A stretch of DNA of 7,657 bases from Bifidobacterium breve (GTDB lineage: Bacteria > Actinomycetota > Actinomycetes > Mycobacteriales > Mycobacteriaceae), in contig CALQLM010000041.1 of assembly GCA_943331415.1 (NCBI GenBank), positions 1-7,657 on the forward strand, given 5' to 3'. The notes beneath the pieces were generated by a model that saw nothing but the letters and a program-made list of their open reading frames with translations, did not search any database and was not told where the DNA came from. Of this stretch, positions 5,944 to 7,657 are shown piece after piece. A program made the position numbers and the translations under genes. Position 1 is the first letter of the stretch; the number at the start of each line of letters is the position of its first letter.

Positions 5944-6779
5944 ACCACCGGGACCACGCCTCGAAGCGCGTCGGCGCCGAACAACGGCTCGAGCATTCCG
6001 GACAGGTCGGGTCCGCGACGCAGACCGTGACCACCATCGACATTGATCACCTGGCCGGTGATCCAGCTGGCCGCGTCGCTGAGCAGGAACATGGCTAGGT
6101 TGGCGACATCGGCAACCTCACCGGTGCGCGGCAGCGGAGTGCATTGCCGGTAATCCTCGCTGACCTCGGGGGAACTCAAGAGCACTTCAACCAGTTCGGT
6201 GCGGATCAGACCCGGCCGAATGCCGTTGACCCGAACCCAGGATGGGCCGAGTTCGTCGGCACCCAGCATCATCAGATGATCCAGCGCCGACTTACTCACG
6301 CCATAGGCCCCGAACCAACGATGGACGTTGCTCGCGGCGATCGAGGAGATACCGACGAACGAGCCACCACCGCCGCGGACCATCTCCCGCGCTGAGTGCT
6401 TGAGCAGATACATGGTGCCGTTGACGTTGAGGTCGACAGTCCGCCGCCAAGCGTCGGAGTCGATCTGCGTGACCGGGCCGATGGTCTCCGATCCGCCCGC
6501 GCAGTGCACGACACCGTGCAGCCTTCCGTTCCACGCCGTCGCGGCCTCCACCGCACAGGCCACCTGCTCCTCGTCGGTGACGTCGGTGGGTTGGGCGACC
6601 ACGTCGCCGGCTTTCGATTCAGACTTGATCTGATCAACCGCCGCCGACAGGCGCTGGGCGTCGCGACCGAGGATCATCACCCTGGCACCGGACTGAACGA
6701 GGCCGGCGGCCACACCCTTTCCGATGCCGCTGCCGCCGCCGGTGATCAAATAGGTCCGATCGGTGAACGAGAGTTCCAT
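5940..6779 (-). CDS. Short-chain dehydrogenase/reductase (SDR), classical
   Basis: This 279-residue cytosolic classical SDR is a dehydrogenase or reductase of an unidentified alcohol/ketone, possibly lipid or steroid derived as in many mycobacterial SDRs. The nucleotide motif is TGGGSGIG at 13-20. Arg39 after the second strand (ILGRD) suggests NADP preference. HCAG is at 92-95, Asn118 (DLNVNG) is the tetrad Asn, S146 (ISS) is the catalytic Ser, and Y159/K163 form YGVSK. RVNGIRPGLIRTE and WITGQVINVDGG are standard late motifs, followed by a 34-residue tail rich in Leu/Pro. ATG 6779 is chosen because AAGGAG lies 6 nt upstream and the SDR homology begins at once; the frame extends further upstream only through a repeat. 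It is the first gene of a two-gene operon with DUF427. Confidence 0.94.
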   Translation of the reverse strand: MELSFTDRTYLITGGGSGIGKGVAAGLVQSGARVMILGRDAQRLSAAVDQIKSESKAGDVVAQPTDVTDEEQVACAVEAATAWNGRLHGVVHCAGGSETIGPVTQIDSDAWRRTVDLNVNGTMYLLKHSAREMVRGGGGSFVGISSIAASNVHRWFGAYGVSKSALDHLMMLGADELGPSWVRVNGIRPGLIRTELVEVLLSSPEVSEDYRQCTPLPRTGEVADVANLAMFLLSDAASWITGQVINVDGGHGLRRGPDLSGMLEPLFGADALRGVVPVV

Positions 6780-6785
6780 GCACTG

Positions 6786-6791
6786 CTCCTT
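6786..6791 (-). promoter_or_regulatory. Shine-Dalgarno AAGGAG for the minus-strand SDR
   Basis: AAGGAG on the minus strand is followed by 6 nt and ATG 6779. Unlike several genes in this window, this one clearly has a leadered mRNA. Confidence 0.7.
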
Positions 6792-6792
6792 A

Positions 6793-6815
6793 TATTGCAG
6801 GTTGTATTGCAGGTT
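6793..6815 (-). repeat. Direct repeat, 11-bp unit at 12-bp period, upstream of the SDR
   Basis: The 11-bp unit AACCTGCAATA (minus-strand sense) occurs at 6815-6805 and again at 6803-6793, immediately upstream of the ribosome site. Two identical units one helical turn apart in an otherwise unique leader resemble a regulator-binding site or an RNA-level control element. It is an operator candidate only; no regulator gene lies within the window. Confidence 0.45.
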
Positions 6816-6995
6816 CTTTATCGCGCCGCTAGACCGGGGCCACGCCGCGAACTGAAACATCAAGGTGGGATGGCGACGCGATTTCACACTAGTATCAGCG
6901 GTCACGCACGTGGCAGTGTCCGCGAATCATCGTGAGGTCACCCACCACCGCCGAGCAGTGGAGCCTGCAAACTGGCCACCCACCCGACGGTTACG

Positions 6996-7295
6996 GTGTT
7001 GAACCCGATCGAGCCCGTGGGCCAGGCCCGGCAGCCCGGCTCGATCACCAACGCTCAACCCGGCAACATCGGCATGCTTTCCGAGGTCGACGGGATCCCC
7101 TGCACCGGCGCGCAGACCAGCATCGCGTCCAGTCCCTGGGTCGAGACGGGCTCAGGCCCCGAAAGCCCGATCGAGGAAATCCACCGTTCGGCAAACCTGT
7201 GCCGAAGGGATATACGGGCGATTAAGGCGCGTTTCAGCTGGTACTTCAAGCCCGCGGCGATCGACTCGACAACTCGGCAGGCGGTCGTGGCCTAG
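6996..7295 (+). pseudogene. Possible degraded or hypothetical ORF, coding-like composition
   Basis: From GTG 6996 a frame of 99 codons runs to TAG 7293-7295. Roughly nine in ten of the first 66 codons end in G or C, like real genes here, but after about 7190 the bias weakens and rare codons (ATA, AGG, CGA) appear. The frame is open back to TGA 6933-6935 with no ATG and no clear Shine-Dalgarno sequence. The product, including VLNPIEPVGQARQPG and a middle segment GIPCTGAQTSI, matches nothing I recognise and has no signal peptide or membrane span. It could be a decayed gene, or chance in GC-rich DNA. Its stop lies inside the -10 of the next gene. Confidence 0.25.
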
Positions 7296-7298
7296 AGT
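7293..7298 (+). promoter_or_regulatory. Putative -10 (TAGAGT) for the small gene-otsA transcript
   Basis: TAGAGT fits TANNNT and ends 7 nt before ATG 7306, the spacing of a leaderless start. No Shine-Dalgarno sequence lies between. No convincing -35. Confidence 0.45.
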
Positions 7299-7305
7299 TA
7301 AGCCC

Positions 7306-7470
7306 ATGCCTGCAAAAACTGAACCCGCCGAAATCGACGATGTTGAGCCGTTGGCCGACAGTACGGCCCGGCAGGCCAGGCGCGTTGTAGCCGCCTACGC
7401 CACCGATGCCGACGAGTGCCGGGTGTTCCTGTCGATGCTCGGTATTGGGCCCGCCAAGCTCGAGGCCTAG
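7306..7470 (+). CDS. Small conserved protein upstream of otsA (54 aa)
   Basis: This 54-residue acidic N-terminus/Arg-Ala middle protein begins [15 protein letters not shown] and ends [14 protein letters not shown], with no membrane span. M. tuberculosis carries a similarly tiny gene (Rv3489, from memory) directly before otsA, so position and size support a real gene. The stop TAG 7468-7470 shares its last base with the otsA GTG, implying translational coupling. The leaderless-type -10 just upstream suggests it opens the otsA transcript. Its role is unknown; a leader peptide tuning otsA translation or a partner of trehalose-phosphate synthase are both possible. Confidence 0.8.
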   Translation: MPAKTEPAEIDDVEPLADSTARQARRVVAAYATDADECRVFLSMLGIGPAKLEA

Positions 7471-7657
7471 TGGCATCCGGAGACGCCGGAGCCGAAGGGT
7501 CCGGAACCTCCGATTTCGTGGTGGTAGCCAATCGGTTACCCATCGACATGGAACGGCAGCCCGATGGGACTGTGGTCTGGAAACGCAGCCCGGGCGGCTT
7601 GGTCACCGCGCTGGAACCGCTACTGAGACGCAATCGCGGGGCCTGGATCGGCTGGCC
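7470..7657 (+). CDS. otsA: Trehalose-6-phosphate synthase, N-terminal part (3' cut by window)
   Basis: OtsA joins UDP-glucose (or ADP-glucose) and glucose-6-phosphate into trehalose-6-phosphate in the cytosol, the first step of the OtsAB trehalose pathway that supplies mycobacterial cell-wall glycolipids and stress protection. Only about 62 residues are visible. After a short Gly/Ser/Ala-rich leader come [12 protein letters not shown], the typical GT20 first strand whose Arg lies in the sugar-phosphate site, and [15 protein letters not shown], with the GG loop that binds nucleotide-sugar, then RNRGAWIGW. The GTG start at 7470 overlaps the stop of the preceding small gene by 1 nt and puts the conserved block at residue 15, in agreement with other mycobacterial OtsA proteins. 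Confidence 0.96.
   Translation, partial: MASGDAGAEGSGTSDFVVVANRLPIDMERQPDGTVVWKRSPGGLVTALEPLLRRNRGAWIGW

Larger units (their letters stand above)
6780..7305. other. Divergent intergenic region (about 525 bp)
   Basis: This separates the minus-strand SDR operon from the plus-strand otsA cluster. It holds the SDR ribosome site and 12-bp-period repeat at its left end, a relatively AT-rich patch around 6880-6897 that could hold the SDR promoter (no clear pair found), an open frame of coding-like composition (6996-7295), and the otsA-cluster -10 at its right end. I see no RNA gene, terminator hairpin with T-tract, or mobile-element end. Confidence 0.6.

Noticed and set aside
6888..6893. ACTAGT palindrome as an operator
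   Set aside because: Symmetry stops at 6 bp, and a restriction-site-sized palindrome is expected by chance.

Overview
The window looks like an ordinary, GC-rich chromosomal segment from a mycobacterium, probably a non-tuberculous, Mycolicibacterium-like species. The evidence is strong G/C third-position bias, frequent GTG starts, TANNNT -10 elements about 6-7 nt before start codons (leaderless transcripts), and recognisable families. These include an Rv0759c-like HIT protein, the start of otsA preceded by a tiny gene (the arrangement Rv3489-otsA as I remember it from M. tuberculosis), a DUF427 protein and SDR oxidoreductases. No phage, insertion sequence, CRISPR array or defence island is visible.

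Layout. 1-66 (+): tail of an unidentified gene. 69-938 (+): a 289-residue SDR dehydrogenase, 2 nt behind it. 961-1365 (+): HIT hydrolase. 1395-2105 (+): an unrecognised protein built around ten uninterrupted decapeptide repeats. 2150-2221 (+): tRNA-Thr(TGT), followed at once by a degenerate tandem copy of its own T-arm and 3' end. 2247-3446 (-): an L-2-hydroxyglutarate oxidase-like flavoprotein. It is divergent from 3610-4032 (+), a small coiled-coil/zinc-ribbon protein. That gene overlaps tail-to-tail by 11 bp with 4022-5329 (-), an ammonium transporter carrying Glu instead of the first pore histidine. 5443-5943 (-) DUF427 and 5940-6779 (-) SDR form a two-gene operon with an ATGA overlap (SDR first). 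6780-7305 is mostly intergenic, with a 12-bp-period direct repeat next to the SDR start and an unidentified high-GC3 open frame. 7306-7470 (+) is a 54-residue protein fused by a 1-nt stop/start overlap to otsA (7470 onward, cut by the window end).

How the genes work together: there is no single pathway. Metabolic themes are 2-oxoglutarate/nitrogen (a 2-hydroxyglutarate oxidase and an ammonium transporter close together, though in separate transcripts), oxidoreduction of unknown alcohols or ketones (two SDRs), and trehalose synthesis (otsA). The points most worth following are the decapeptide-repeat protein, the Glu-168 Amt pore, the duplicated tRNA 3' end, and the repeated use of leaderless promoters. 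I did not find a convincing new multi-gene system. The decapeptide-repeat protein is the best candidate for undescribed biology.
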